From: Ditylenchus dipsaci
Lineage: Eukaryota > Nematoda > Chromadorea > Rhabditida > Anguinidae
Length of the DNA stretch: 64,000 bases
Direction: 5' to 3'
NCBI GenBank assembly: GCA_004194705.1
Contig: SADC01001328.1
Coordinates: 62,001 to 126,000, forward strand
In this document: positions 21,791 through 32,336 of the stretch, one piece after another
How the letters are laid out: each line of letters opens with the position of its first letter
How positions within the stretch are numbered: position 1 is the stretch's first letter
The notes under the pieces: model-generated
What the model was told of the DNA's origin: nothing
The model's database searches: none
What the model saw: the letters and a program-made list of their open reading frames with translations, nothing else
Translations under genes and position numbers: made by a program

Positions 21791-22033
21791 TACCGTATTT
21801 TCTCTATTAGTTACCCCCTCTCTATTAATAACCCCATAGACACCCTGTATCTCAGCTCAAAAAAATTATTTTGCAAATCTGTTTTTTGCGTTTTCTTAAT
21901 CACCACGAACTTAGTTGATTGTACTTTTTGGATTTTGATTGAGCACCCAAAATCTCAAAATCACAATATTTTTTTCGATTTTTCGGGGTTGAAAAATAAT
22001 TACCCCGGGGTAATTAATAGAGAAAATACGGTA
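21791..22033. mobile_element. 243-bp MITE, TACCGTATTTTCTCTATTA family
   Basis: TACCGTATTTTCTCTATTA followed by GTTACCCC on the left and GGGGTAATTAATAGAGAAAA plus TACGGTA on the right are terminal inverted repeats. The interior has CACCACGAAC, CTTTTTGGATTTTGATTGAG and CACCCAAAATCTC, a core shared with copies at 46571, 47679, 50000, 51060 and 61264. Confidence 0.7.
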
Positions 22034-22036
22034 CTT

Positions 22037-24310
22037 CCGTATAAACTTATCCAAAAGTTAAAAAAATAATTGGTAGAAGATTGAGAACATATTTTGGCAG
22101 GGTGTAAAATAATTCGTGCTATAAATATTTTATTGTTTATTTTTTTCCTATTTAGTGTTATGGTATTTTTCGCGTCTTACTTAAATTGCGGCAGCAATAA
22201 ACGAAAAATTTAACCTCAGACACATATTATACACTCCGACGCCGCTACCTTTGGGACATCTTGCGCCCGGCGCCAATTTTCTAAGCGTACAGGTATGTAC
22301 GCTTGTACATGTCACTTGCTTCGAGTGCACTATGTAACAACTTTAATTTTTGGGGACTGATCAGCTATTTTTGCTATTTACCAAGTTGAGGGTGGCCGAC
22401 AAAACAACTTGGATGTTTCAATGCAATCGGTGCTGTTTCAGTTCCCTGTTGTTTCTTTTTTACTTCTTGAATTTTTTTGCACAATAACAAAAGGACATTT
22501 TCTTTGAAAGCGAATCAGCCAGTATTTCTTGGACAGTTGCAATCTAAAAGAAGTTTTTTTACAATAGGAGCTTTTTTCCAAGAATTGCTCTGTTTAGTTT
22601 TTTTTACGAAAGGTTAATAATTTTGTGTTTTATATAATTATAAAACAGAAATTTAATATATTTTTTATTTTTTTTTAAATGATACTGGGAGGCACAAATT
22701 TGATAAAAGAAAAACGGTATCTCCAAAACAACATTTGAAAAAGTATCTAATAGGTGGATTTAGTCTCTTTTGGGAAGGCCGTTTACTAAAGGTTATACGG
22801 CATCCGAAATTCATGAATAAAAAGTCTATCGTGTTTCCGTTAATTATGGCGCATGCTCTAATTACAGCCCACATCTATCCTCTGCATCTTATTCATTGCA
22901 CATAAAAAGTCTGAGATTAAATTGTCTATATAGAAAATAGTCAGTTTCACGTTAGAAAAGTTGTTAGATTTAAATAATTGCTGGAAAAATAATTAAAGAA
23001 ATCAGATGAAAAAATTAGAAATTTAAAAAACAAGAGTAAAAGAGCGCGCTAATCTTATAGTATAAAGTTTTCATTTTTTCCATATTTCCATATTTAAGTT
23101 TCCATATTTAATCTTTGTGTGTAAGTAATTATAATTCTGTAGGTTCTTACTTGTCTGATCAGCTTAAAAAGCACTCTAAGTATTTGAGACATTAAAAGTT
23201 TGAGTCATTGTTGTTTGCTCATTGACCAGTCAACCAAATAACCGACGAAAAGAGTGGCAGTGATCACAACAAACTATTGTTGTTTTTGGTTCTTAGTAGT
23301 TCAATTGCTCGCACACACGAGTATCAATTATTATGATGATATTTTTGTTGTTGTGTCGCTCAGCAGCCGCTTAGATACCGATAATACTGGTGGTGCATAA
23401 GCACACCACCCCCAACTCATGATCCACCAGAACACACACACTAATATTATTATTGTCCAAAAAAGGAGGTAGCATAAATATTTTATTCTCTCTTTCTTTG
23501 AAAAAAGTTTCTTCTCACCCAGCCAGCCAGTGAAGTGTGTGTGTTCATAACAACAATCAACAAGCCCTATAGTCGGTGTCTAAGACTAGGAGGTCAATTT
23601 CCTTAGGGTAGAGAGAACAAAAAAGACCAAAATAGCACTTTTTAGGCGTGCACATGCTACAAATACACCAAAATAGCCACAAAATAGTTGTTTTGATTGC
23701 TGAAAATAGATAACTGATTGATGCGAAAAAAATGGACCGAAATAGATGAATTTTAAAAGAGATTTGCTAGCAGATTTAAGTTTATTGTAAGGTTAAAATT
23801 ACTTTTTTGTCTTGTTTTTGGCCAATTTTTTGTTTGGTTTCGGCTGGGTGTGTGTATGAGAGACTATTAATCAAAATTGTCACTTGTCTACCATTATTGC
23901 TGTCTGTTTCCTAAATGGAGATGGATTTCGACGACAAAACAAAGAAAGACTGATTCTAAAGTGTTTCTTTGACACACACACATAAACCATTTGTTTCATT
24001 GAAGAACAAGAGGTAGGAGGAAGAGATCAGTCCACCAAAGGCTGAACAGCCACGGCTTTTGACCACAGATGGTCATTACGTGAGAAAGCGAACATTATTT
24101 GATAAAGAAAACGCAAAAAAGCATAAGGGCTCATTCATAATAATCTAAAAGCATACAAAAAATCAATTGAAAATTGACAAAGCTCCCGAATTCTCTTCAT
24201 AGTTAAAATAGAATTTTTTTCATGCAAACTTCTCTTAACTATAATAACAAATTGGCGGCTGAAGGAGGTTTGATAAACCTAGAATAAGCAAGAAGATTTA
24301 ATTACAAGTG
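22037..24310. other. gene-poor AT-rich stretch
   Basis: No open frame with family likeness and no paired repeat was found on either strand. Simple AT-rich and GTT/AAC tracts dominate. Confidence 0.4.
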
Positions 24311-24317
24311 TTTCAAG

Positions 24318-24933
24318 GGTTTTTTTCTGTTATCCGCACCACGTCTTTTTTTTCAATTTTTCATACGCTTTTTCTCTTTTTCTTTGTTTATCCAAGTCTT
24401 ATTATAGCCATGTCTTCAAAGCCGCTCATGAAGAAAAGAACGATCGACTCTTGGCTGATAAAGACTGATCAGAGATGCACCAACACTGGAAGAAGTCATC
24501 AGTGGACGAATTCATCCAGAACCGATTATAATTTCAGACATGTGGAATGGGTGCAATGGATTGGAGCGAAATGATCTTACTCTTTCCCATCTTACTGTAA
24601 ATCACAGGAAAAATTTCGTAGATCCAGAAACTGGCGCACACACCAACACTGTGGAATGGATGTGGCGTTCATGCGTTTCATATCAAAGAAGCGAAATAAG
24701 GTCCAATGTGGTACTTCGCGTCATCATCTAGTTGCCTACCTCGAAGAATTCTGGTGGAGAAATCATAGCAAAGAGAATGATCCATTCAATGAATTACTGA
24801 AGAACATTGCTTAATTATACCCTTTGATATTGCTCGTTGAGAAAGCGTTTTTTTGTCTGTGTACGCAAAATAAATAAAGAAGAATATATTTGAATTGAGA
24901 AAAAAGAGGTGGTGCGAATAACATAAAAGAACC
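24318..24933 (+). mobile_element. Merlin-type DNA transposon remnant
   Basis: The terminal repeats are GGTTTTTTTCTGTTATCCGC on the left and GTGCGAATAACATAAAAG plus AACC on the right, which pair imperfectly. Between them lies the 3' portion of an ISXO2/IS1595-like transposase. Element length is 616 bp, shorter than a full Merlin (usually over 1 kb). No clean 8-9 bp target duplication was found. Confidence 0.65.
24408..24816 (+). pseudogene. Merlin/ISXO2-like transposase fragment
   Basis: In shifting frames the sequence reads MWNGCNGLERNDLT, LTVNHRKNFVDPETGAHTN, TVEWMWR and, further on, YLEEFWWRNHS and FNELLKNIA followed by a stop. The 'TVNHxxNFVDPxTGxHTNTVE' block is the signature of the ISXO2-like DDE transposase domain, and the YLxEFxWR block is its usual C-terminal neighbour. 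The frame breaks near 24540 and 24680, and the N-terminal part with the first catalytic aspartate is not intact. I judge it dead. Confidence 0.75.
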
Positions 24934-25076
24934 ATGAAGCTAGGCGGTCAGTGTATCTCTCTAAATCTCGTGTGTCAAATATAGTTTGCCAAAATCTAGT
25001 TTTTTCCAAATCTAGTTTTGCCAAAAAATAATTTGGCAAATATTCTTTTCTCATTTTTTTACTTTTTGACTAACAA

Positions 25077-25406
25077 GGGAGGGACCCTGACTGTGACCTG
25101 GGGTAACTTCGATGCAATTTTTTCTCCATATTCTTGTAGAGCGTGATCAAGTTCCTCACAAATCTGGCTCTTCAGCTCTGAAGGTCTACAAAATCTGGTA
25201 CAAGGGTCACTCAAAGTTCTAAAAACACCTCAATACCCCCATCAAGGTTTTTCATAGCTGACCCCTGGGCCATGGGTCGTTCCTAAAATTTTATTGAGTT
25301 TCAGAGGTGAGGAGCCAAATTCACATGGGATATGGGCACGCTCTACAAGAATACGCGCATAAAAAATTTATCGAAAAAACCCCAAGTCACAGTGAGGGTC
25401 CCTCCC
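25077..25406. mobile_element. 330-bp foldback MITE (GGGAGGGACCC ends)
   Basis: GGGAGGGACCCTGACTGTGA pairs with TCACAGTGAGGGTCCCTCCC. An inner pair, ATTCTTGTAGAGCGTG/GCTCTACAAGAAT, lies farther in. It is non-coding. Confidence 0.65.
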
Positions 25407-26520
25407 TCTAAATTATGTTTTGACTAGCTTCATAGTTTTTTCGTTTTTTCTGCATTTCTAAAAGATGTCGGTCAATGATACCACGTAAGGATCCAATAAT
25501 TGTAGGGCTACATGATAGTGCTATCACGTAGGAAAAATCAACAACTTAAAAGAAATGTCAAAAAAATACGGCCACCAAAATTTGAGTTAATGAAAAATAT
25601 TGTCCTTCTGAAAGTCGGACCAACATTATTAGGTCAAAATAAAAAATCTCAAAATAGCAACCCAACTTTTATTAAAAATATTATCAGAGTCATCACATCA
25701 GATTTGCCTTTTTTGTAAATTTAAAAAATTTGAGTTTTGGTAATTTCGAGGAATATTTTGGCAGATTGCAAATTACCGTATTTTTCTATTAACCCACCAC
25801 CCCCTCCTTATTAAACGACAAAATTGCAATATGTATTGTCTAGTTTCGTGTTTTTTTTCTGGCAGCGCTTTTTGTTATTTTTTACACTTTATAGTCATTT
25901 TCTTAAGCTTTTTTCACATAGCACTTTATATTCTACCAACATTTCAACCGCAGATTATTCAAATGATGCAATTTTCTAACAAAATGATAATCTTTCTGCT
26001 TTCAAATCTTTACCATCTCTTTTCATTGAATCCATCTCATCCTTTTTTCTGTGCTCAAATGATGCAACAGCACAACTGTTTACACCAAATTTCACAAAAA
26101 CTACCAATTTTCCGATTTTTCCTCCAAACACCGATATTGTCAGCAAAAATCAAAAAACCAGCCCACAGACAACAAAACAGTCCAGTAATTGTTTACCTCC
26201 TAATTTATGCTTTTGTTTCATTGACACACTTCCAAAGATGATGATCAGCACAAGAGAGACCACTAGGGTAGCAACTATGTCATCATGCTTTGCCCACCCC
26301 ACGTGTAAGAGGCTGGGAAAGGAAATCAAAGGAAGGGAAAATAAAAAGACAGTCCGCCCATCTCCTCCCCTCTTAACCACAGAGCACAATGAAAGACCAG
26401 ACCAGAAAATTTTTCATCATCATCATGCTTAGCCAGCGCTTGGCGTTGAAACACGAGGCTGTTTCAATGTGCAACAGGAATGCATGAGCAATAGTGGGAG
26501 AAGGGGGAGGAGCGGAGATC
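25407..26520. other. non-coding upstream region of tatn-1
   Basis: A TACCGTATTTTTCTATTA-like end at 25775 is a probable solo terminus of the MITE family at 21791. The open frame 25831-26241 is low-complexity and matches nothing known. A CACGTG E-box lies at 26300-26305. No transcript model can be supported. Confidence 0.35.
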
Positions 26521-26530
26521 ACAAACCATT

Positions 26531-26662
26531 CATATAAAAGGGCAACAAATGTATTCTGTATTCAACAAACCAACTTAGTTTTCAGTCCATTACAACTTTT
26601 GTATTATCTTCAATCCGATTATCCAGCTACCACTTTATTTGATTGCTTCTTCTTCTTCTCAG
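26531..26662 (+). promoter_or_regulatory. probable core promoter and 5' leader of tatn-1
   Basis: A TATA-like CATATAAAAG at 26531-26540 sits about 150 bp before the ATG. A pyrimidine tract ending TTCTTCTCAG at 26653-26662 could be a trans-splice acceptor just upstream of the start. This is inference from position and motif only. Confidence 0.35.
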
Positions 26663-26689
26663 CCTACTATTACTTTGGATAATCGAAAG

Positions 26690-28427
26690 ATGTATTCAAC
26701 GGAATTAGCTACATCACCAATGTCTTATCCGGAACATGTCAGGAATGTAGTGGCAAAGAACAAGAAACTAGAGAGAGCCAGGAGAGAAGCTGGCTTTGGA
26801 AAAACTTTTCTTGAGCAGATCATTCATGAAAAGCAGCCCACGCAAATGAAGCCAGTGCCACCAAAGATTGTAAGTTTTTTTAAATTTCTTTTCAAAGTTA
26901 ACTATAACCTTATATTTAATTAATTTTTCTGCTGTACTAAACCACTTCTAACCCAGCAATTTTTAGCAGAAACGTCGCAACGAGAAAAGAGAGTGGGCGC
27001 CAATGAAAGCTAGTGAACATTCTCAGAACACCATCAACCCATCCGCAAAATTTGTGACTCTCTGTCTGTGCCACCGAACCCACTGAAAGAGCCAATCCGT
27101 TTAAACTTGGGCGACCCCACCTTAACCGGCAATCTCCCACCCAGTCAAGCAGCCATCTCAGCTATGCATGATGTTATTGATGAGCACAAATTTGATGGTT
27201 ATGGCCCAGCAGTGGGGTGCCAAACAGCTCGAGAAGCAGTGGCTAGACATTTTACTCATCCAGCAGCACCAATTTCAGCTGATGATGTTATCCTGGCCAG
27301 TGGTTGCTCACATGCTCTGGAGATGGTCATTGTGGCCATAGCTGATCCAGGAGATAACATCTTGGTGCCAATCCCTGGTTTCCCTCTCTATGCTACCCTC
27401 TGTAAACCCAACAAAATCGACACCAAACAGTACAGGCTGAAGATGCATGACGGTGGACTGATTGACTTAGATCATCTGGAAGAGCAGATAGATGCCAACA
27501 CCAAGGCTATAATTGTCAATAATCCAAGCAATCCAACAGGAGTTGTCTTCCCCAAGGAGCATTTGGAGGCCATTCTCAAAATTGCCTACAAACATAAGGT
27601 GAGCTTTGCAATATTATAATATCTTTGTCCAGTGAATTTTGGAAACAAAAATAATTGAATTTTTTCTCTATAAAAAATGTTTTTTCTTAATAATAGTTCA
27701 TCACTTTTAATTATTTTTTCTTTTCCAGATCACAATAATCGCTGATGAGATCTATGGTGACCTAGTCTACGATGGAGCTCACTTCCACCCAATGGCCACC
27801 CTTTCTCCTAAAGTCCCAATAATCACCTGTGATGGAATCGCCAAACGCTACTTAGTGCCTGGCTGGCGTCTTGGCTGGGTCATAGTGCACAACAGATTCG
27901 GAGTGCTAAGTGACGTCAAATCCGGAATGGTTGCTCTATCCCAGAAAATAGTTGGTCCATGTGCTCTGGTACAAGGAGCTCTTCCTCGCATCCTAGCGGA
28001 AACTCCCCAATCCTACTTTGACAACATCAAGGAGGTGATCTCCAAGAATGCAGCCGTGGTCTGGGAGGTTTTATCCAAAATTCCTGGATTGAAACCACTA
28101 AAACCTCAAGGCGCCATGTACATGATGGTCGGTTTCGACAAAGAGATATATGGTGAAGAGACCAAGTTTGTGCAAGGCCTGATCACGGAAGAGAGTGTGT
28201 ATTGCCTGCCTGGCTCTGCCTTTAACTTGCCGAACTGGTTCCGCCTCGTACTGACTTATCCTGAGGACGTGACCAGAGAGGCATGCGAACGCGTGGCCGA
28301 ATTCTGCGAGAAGAAGCTGAGACCCTGCAGTCACCTAACTGGCTCATACAGCAGACAGGTGTCTAGGAAACAGGCTTTAGAGGAGGGATCTGAAGGCTCG
28401 TTAAGCAATGAAGAGTCTGATGAATAA
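26690..28427 (+). CDS. tatn-1: Tyrosine aminotransferase
   Basis: This PLP enzyme transfers the amino group of tyrosine to 2-oxoglutarate, the first step of tyrosine breakdown. Exons are 26690-26869, 26967-27598 and 27729-28427, with introns GT...AG. The ATG at 26690 starts MYSTELATSPMSYPEHV. Family motifs are present in order: LNLGDPTLTGNLPP, VNNPSNPTG (substrate and PLP contact), ADEIYGDLVYDG, the Schiff-base lysine in DGIAKRYLVPGWRLGW, and the C-terminal arginine region FRLVLTYPEDV. One base is missing near 27043: the reading passes from NTINP in one frame to IRKICDSLSVPPNP in the next. The assembled product is about 503 residues against roughly 450-465 in the family, the excess being at both ends. 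The gene ends tail-to-tail with the phosphatase gene. Confidence 0.95.
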
Positions 28428-28943
28428 TTTATTGGAAATGCTGTATGTAATTAGAAAGATGATTACTGAGGATTTTCAATTTCATATGCAATACTCTTAG
28501 ATGACATATTTGTTTGTATTTGTAAAAAAGAATTCAATAGAAATCAAGTAATTAATTTGACCATTTTTTTTATAACTTTAAATGCTTGTATACTACTTTT
28601 TTGATCGTACGACACTGATTTATTGAGAATAAAAGATTGATTGAAGTAGAAAATTACGACTGCATCTGAAACAATAAAATAAGTACAGCTACGTAAGAAC
28701 GATACAGTACGGGTGCTCACTCAAAGACAAATGTGTCAAATCCTACTACATGAAATACATTTTATTAGAATCTTCTGCAATGCATTACAGCAAGCACAAT
28801 ACAATTACGATTTTATAGCTTTATGGTTTGACACAACTGAGGAGATTCGGCCTTCGAATAGCAGTAGATAGAACACTGAAGTTTTGTCGATACATACCTA
28901 AAATGGATGGGTCATAACGAATTTTAGGACACACCAGGGAGTT
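28428..28943. other. intergenic region between converging genes
   Basis: It holds 3' ends of tatn-1 (+) and the phosphatase (-). AATAAA-containing motifs at about 28627 and 28671 on the + strand could serve tatn-1. No gene is seen. Confidence 0.45.
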
Positions 28944-30912
28944 TTATTCCTTCCGTATGGCATAACGTTTAACTTGCAATTTCTTTCTATTTTCTCTCTC
29001 AACCTGTCGATTCGGAATTGAAACAATTTTTTTCGTTTCTAATGTCAAAATACGGTTTTGGCTTAGCCCACCTTTGATTTTAGCCTTATCCACGGGAAAA
29101 TCATACACAGACCAGCAGCTCCAAACAAAAATTTTACTATTCAACACTATACACCAAAACATTAATTTTCTTTTCTGAGCCATTTGTTCAAACAAATTTT
29201 CACCAGAGAGGAGTTAGAAAAGTAACTAAAAAAGTCACGAAAATCTCTCTGACAACTCTCATAAAATTTTAGTAATAAGAAGCCTCACTCACATCAGAGC
29301 TCCACGATTCTTCATATCCGTCTTAAACATGTATTAACTGTATCAGCAAGGTCAAAAAAAAGCAAAAAATACATAGTGTGGCGCGGAGAATATCGTTACA
29401 CATCTGTTGTTGAAGAAAGTTTCGTAGCCGTCTAAAGACAAGGGCTACAATGCAAACAAAAATATACGAAAATCCCACCTTTAGAAGCCTGATGCCCTCG
29501 GACAATCATATCGATTCCTGAACGCCCAAATACATAATGAAAACAGTAAGAGCTCGATTCACCCATTCTCATGCAAAATTCATCAACGGCTTTAGATCCG
29601 AAAACCTAAAAAGAATATTTATTGATAATGCACAAGTGGGCTGATAAGACAGGCCTGCGACACATTTCTAGGGCTTTCTGCGTAATATTCGATCGTTGGA
29701 CATGGATCAGACCTAAATTACTCAGTTTTAAGCGTAATGCACTCAGCAATAGCCAACCAGAGCAAATCGGTAAGGAGACTGACGTCGGTAACATCCGTTG
29801 GGCGAACCATACGATCAAATTGTTTCCAATCAACGAGCTAAAAGTTTACATGCTCAAAGAGTACATTTTACGCAAAAAACTACTTCTTGAGATATTCCGC
29901 CGTGAGCACAGAAAATACGTGTACCCACAATAGCAGAAACAGGCATGACATTAAAAACATGTTGGAAATCAGTCCAAATCCGAGATCCTTGAAAACGGAG
30001 CTTAAGCTGAATAAAATAAAAACCAAAAAAGGCACCATCTTCCTTCCCAAATCTATTCGGCATTCCTTCATGAACCCATAGCTGACGTTTGTAGCTCGGC
30101 CTCATGATTGCCACGAAGAAGATAGACACGCCTAAACTAAATAATAAACGAACTGCTAGGCAACTTGAATAAAACCTTGGATATCGTAGTTTCATCGCTA
30201 ATAACAGAGTGATCGTTTCCAAGCTGTTTAAACCACGATCAACATAATCTGAAAAATGTATTGTGAGAGTCCTACGCACAACATATCCAAACACAGACCA
30301 CCGAGAAAGAGATAACGACGCTTCGGAGGCAGTCCCAGAATCGATAAGACTTTCTAAAAACTACGGGATTAAAAGTCTTCATAAGATCCCGACGGGTACC
30401 TTCAGATCCTAAAAGAGAGTTTAAGTCAGAGAAAATTCTCGAATTGTAAAGTACCTGAAATTGACCATGTATGTCGCCCAGAATAAATATATTTGCACCA
30501 ACACGTAGTAGAGCTCTTTCGCTCATGCATCGCTCGCGAGCTCTATAAAATACCAGTTTAACGGTGACACAAAATGATAGTTCAGTACCTGAGACATAGG
30601 GCGTGCAGCTCTTGCATATCTTTGAGGGCATCGATCTTTCCTGAAAAACTGATGGTATTGAAACTTCAAGAAGCTCTCACCATCAGCTCCAGGCAAAACA
30701 TTCATGAGACGCGAAATCAACATATCCAATTCACCATTGACTTGCTCTATTCGTCTTTTTCTTTCTACCTTTAGCGCTTGCTTAGCATTTACTGGAATTG
30801 CTGTCACCCCTTGCTGTGTCATTGGTGCTTGCGTTGGTGCCTGCGTATGCATAGTCATGGCTTGTGTTTGTAGAAGACGAGAGGCTTCAGATATTGCAGG
30901 CGGTGCAGGCAT
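28944..30912 (-). CDS. PP1-like serine/threonine protein phosphatase
   Basis: This is a metal-dependent Ser/Thr phosphatase of the PPP family, closest in motifs to PP1. Going leftwards, 40-50 nt introns separate exons such as 30912-30681, 30640-30589, 30542-30455, 30408-30299, 30248-30176, 30131 onward and 29837-29758. The metal-binding motifs are all present: GDIHGQ, LGDYVDRG, YLLRGNHE, the histidine of MIVRGHQA, and FCAHGGIS; SAPHY replaces the usual SAPNY. RPTDVTDVSLLTDLLWSDP is also typical. The N-terminus (MPAPPAISEAS, then Gln/Thr/Pro-rich TQAPTQAPMTQQG) is longer than in true PP1, and the C-terminus ends lysine/arginine-rich. The frame is disturbed near 30390-30330, 30060 and 29170, so it is either a gene with assembly errors or a recent pseudogene. 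Divergent PP1 paralogues are numerous in nematodes and often sperm-enriched, which is a plausible role here. Confidence 0.8.
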
Positions 30913-31230
30913 TTTCTTTGAAACGAAAAGAACTCTTTTTGACCAACCTGAAAATTGAAAATTTTTCCGCATCACTGGTTTCGGTATTTATGAAGCAGCT
31001 GAATTTTTTAGCAACTTTTTTGTTTTTTATAAAGTTGTCAAATGGGGAATTCCCCGAAAAATTCCCCGCAGAATTTCCGGAAATTCCGTGACCTCTTTAA
31101 CACGGTCAAGGCCGACGCGAACAGCGTCGCCTTTCACTCAGAATTTAATGCTGAGTAATTCTGTGCCGATGGATTTTTGAAAAAGCGCTTTTTGTGTGAA
31201 ATTCTTGCTCCGCAAGTCCGATTTTATTAA
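30913..31230. other. non-coding flank
   Basis: This is the upstream flank of the phosphatase, with no recognisable gene. A small GGAATTCCCCG/GGAATTCC-type palindrome cluster lies at 31047-31090. Confidence 0.4.
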
Positions 31231-31824
31231 TTTAGGACCAGGGCTGGGCACGGGCCGGGCCTAAAATGTCTCGGCCCGCGGCCCGGCCCGGTCGACCCGG
31301 TATATATACTGTACCCTATAATGTCCAAATTTTGAAAAAAAAATCGGAATTTTCTGAAAATTTAATATTTTTTTGTAAAGCTCCCCCACACTCCGGCGTA
31401 ACACGACCCGCGTAACACAATTTGACTAGTGTTACGCGTAACACTGTTTTGAGTCGCGTAACACGAGTGCGTAACACGAGTTAAGTAACAGAACTTGTTA
31501 CGCGACTCGTGTTACGCATGTCTGTTACGCGTAACACTGCTTTCGAGTCACGTAACAAAGTCTCGTAACACACTATTTTGTTACGCGTAACATCGAGTCA
31601 CGTAACACCTGATTTTCGGCTTCTGGATTCATTTTTTTGTGTTTTGACCTTTTGAAATGTTTGTCTTCTTATGTTTAACGGGATTTAAGAGTGTGTAGAA
31701 GTTTCTAAAAAATAGAATTTTCTGAAGAGATAGAAATTTTCCTATTTAGGAAGCATCTCATGTTACGCGAGTTGAGTCACGTAACAACACCCTGTTACGT
31801 GACTCGCTTTTGCTAAGTTATTCC

Positions 31825-32200
31825 CCATATAGTATTTGGATCCGCTGTGTCTTTTTTCGCCACTTTTAACTTAGAGCTCAACTTTCTGCTACGTTTTGCG
31901 AACCTATGTTGGATATCTTTCCGGAGCACTCAGTACAGCATATTAGTTTCTTTTTAAGTACAAAATGTATGATCAAAGTTTGCACTAAAAAAAATTTCCT
32001 GCCGTCCAAATTGGAGATAATGTATTTTAGCCTGGATTTTTTGTGGATGTTTGGGTTCCCGACTTTCTCCCAATTTTCGCAAACTCATCTTTTGGTTGGT
32101 ATCCAGGTAGTCGTATTCAGATTGGGTAACCCAGGTGGTGGTGCCGCCCAGGTGCTGATGCTCAGGTGGTCATGCCCGGTGGCTGAACTTTTTTTAACAA
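31825..32200. repeat. second copy of the TATAGTATTTGG repeat
   Basis: It matches 1180-1620 in block order: TATAGTATTTGG, TTTTTCGCCACTTTTAAC, ATGTTGGATATCTTTCCGGA, then a region of CCAGGTGGT-type units. It lies inside the foldback at 31378-33429. Confidence 0.45.
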
Positions 32201-32210
32201 ACTCATAATG

Positions 32211-32336
32211 CAGTCGTGTCTCGATACAACGCAACCTTGAAATGATTCCAGCAAAAAGAGAATTGGTCATATTCACGTTCGGTATAACGCGACCTTTTTC
32301 TGGTCCCAGGGGTCGCGTTATGTCGAGACTTGACTA
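32211..32336. mobile_element. 126-bp Tc1-like MITE
   Basis: CAGTCGTGTCTCGATACAAC faces GTTATGTCGAGACTTGACTA. The right side is followed by TATA; the left lacks a clean TA, so the end has decayed. It is nested two levels deep. Confidence 0.5.

Noticed and set aside
24540..24731. Bacterial insertion sequence or contamination
   Set aside because: The ISXO2-like block sits between eukaryote-type inverted ends and AT-rich nematode DNA, so the Merlin superfamily explains it better.
26150..26432. Small frames on both strands upstream of tatn-1 as a separate gene
   Set aside because: They overlap on opposite strands, have no domain, and fall in the likely promoter.
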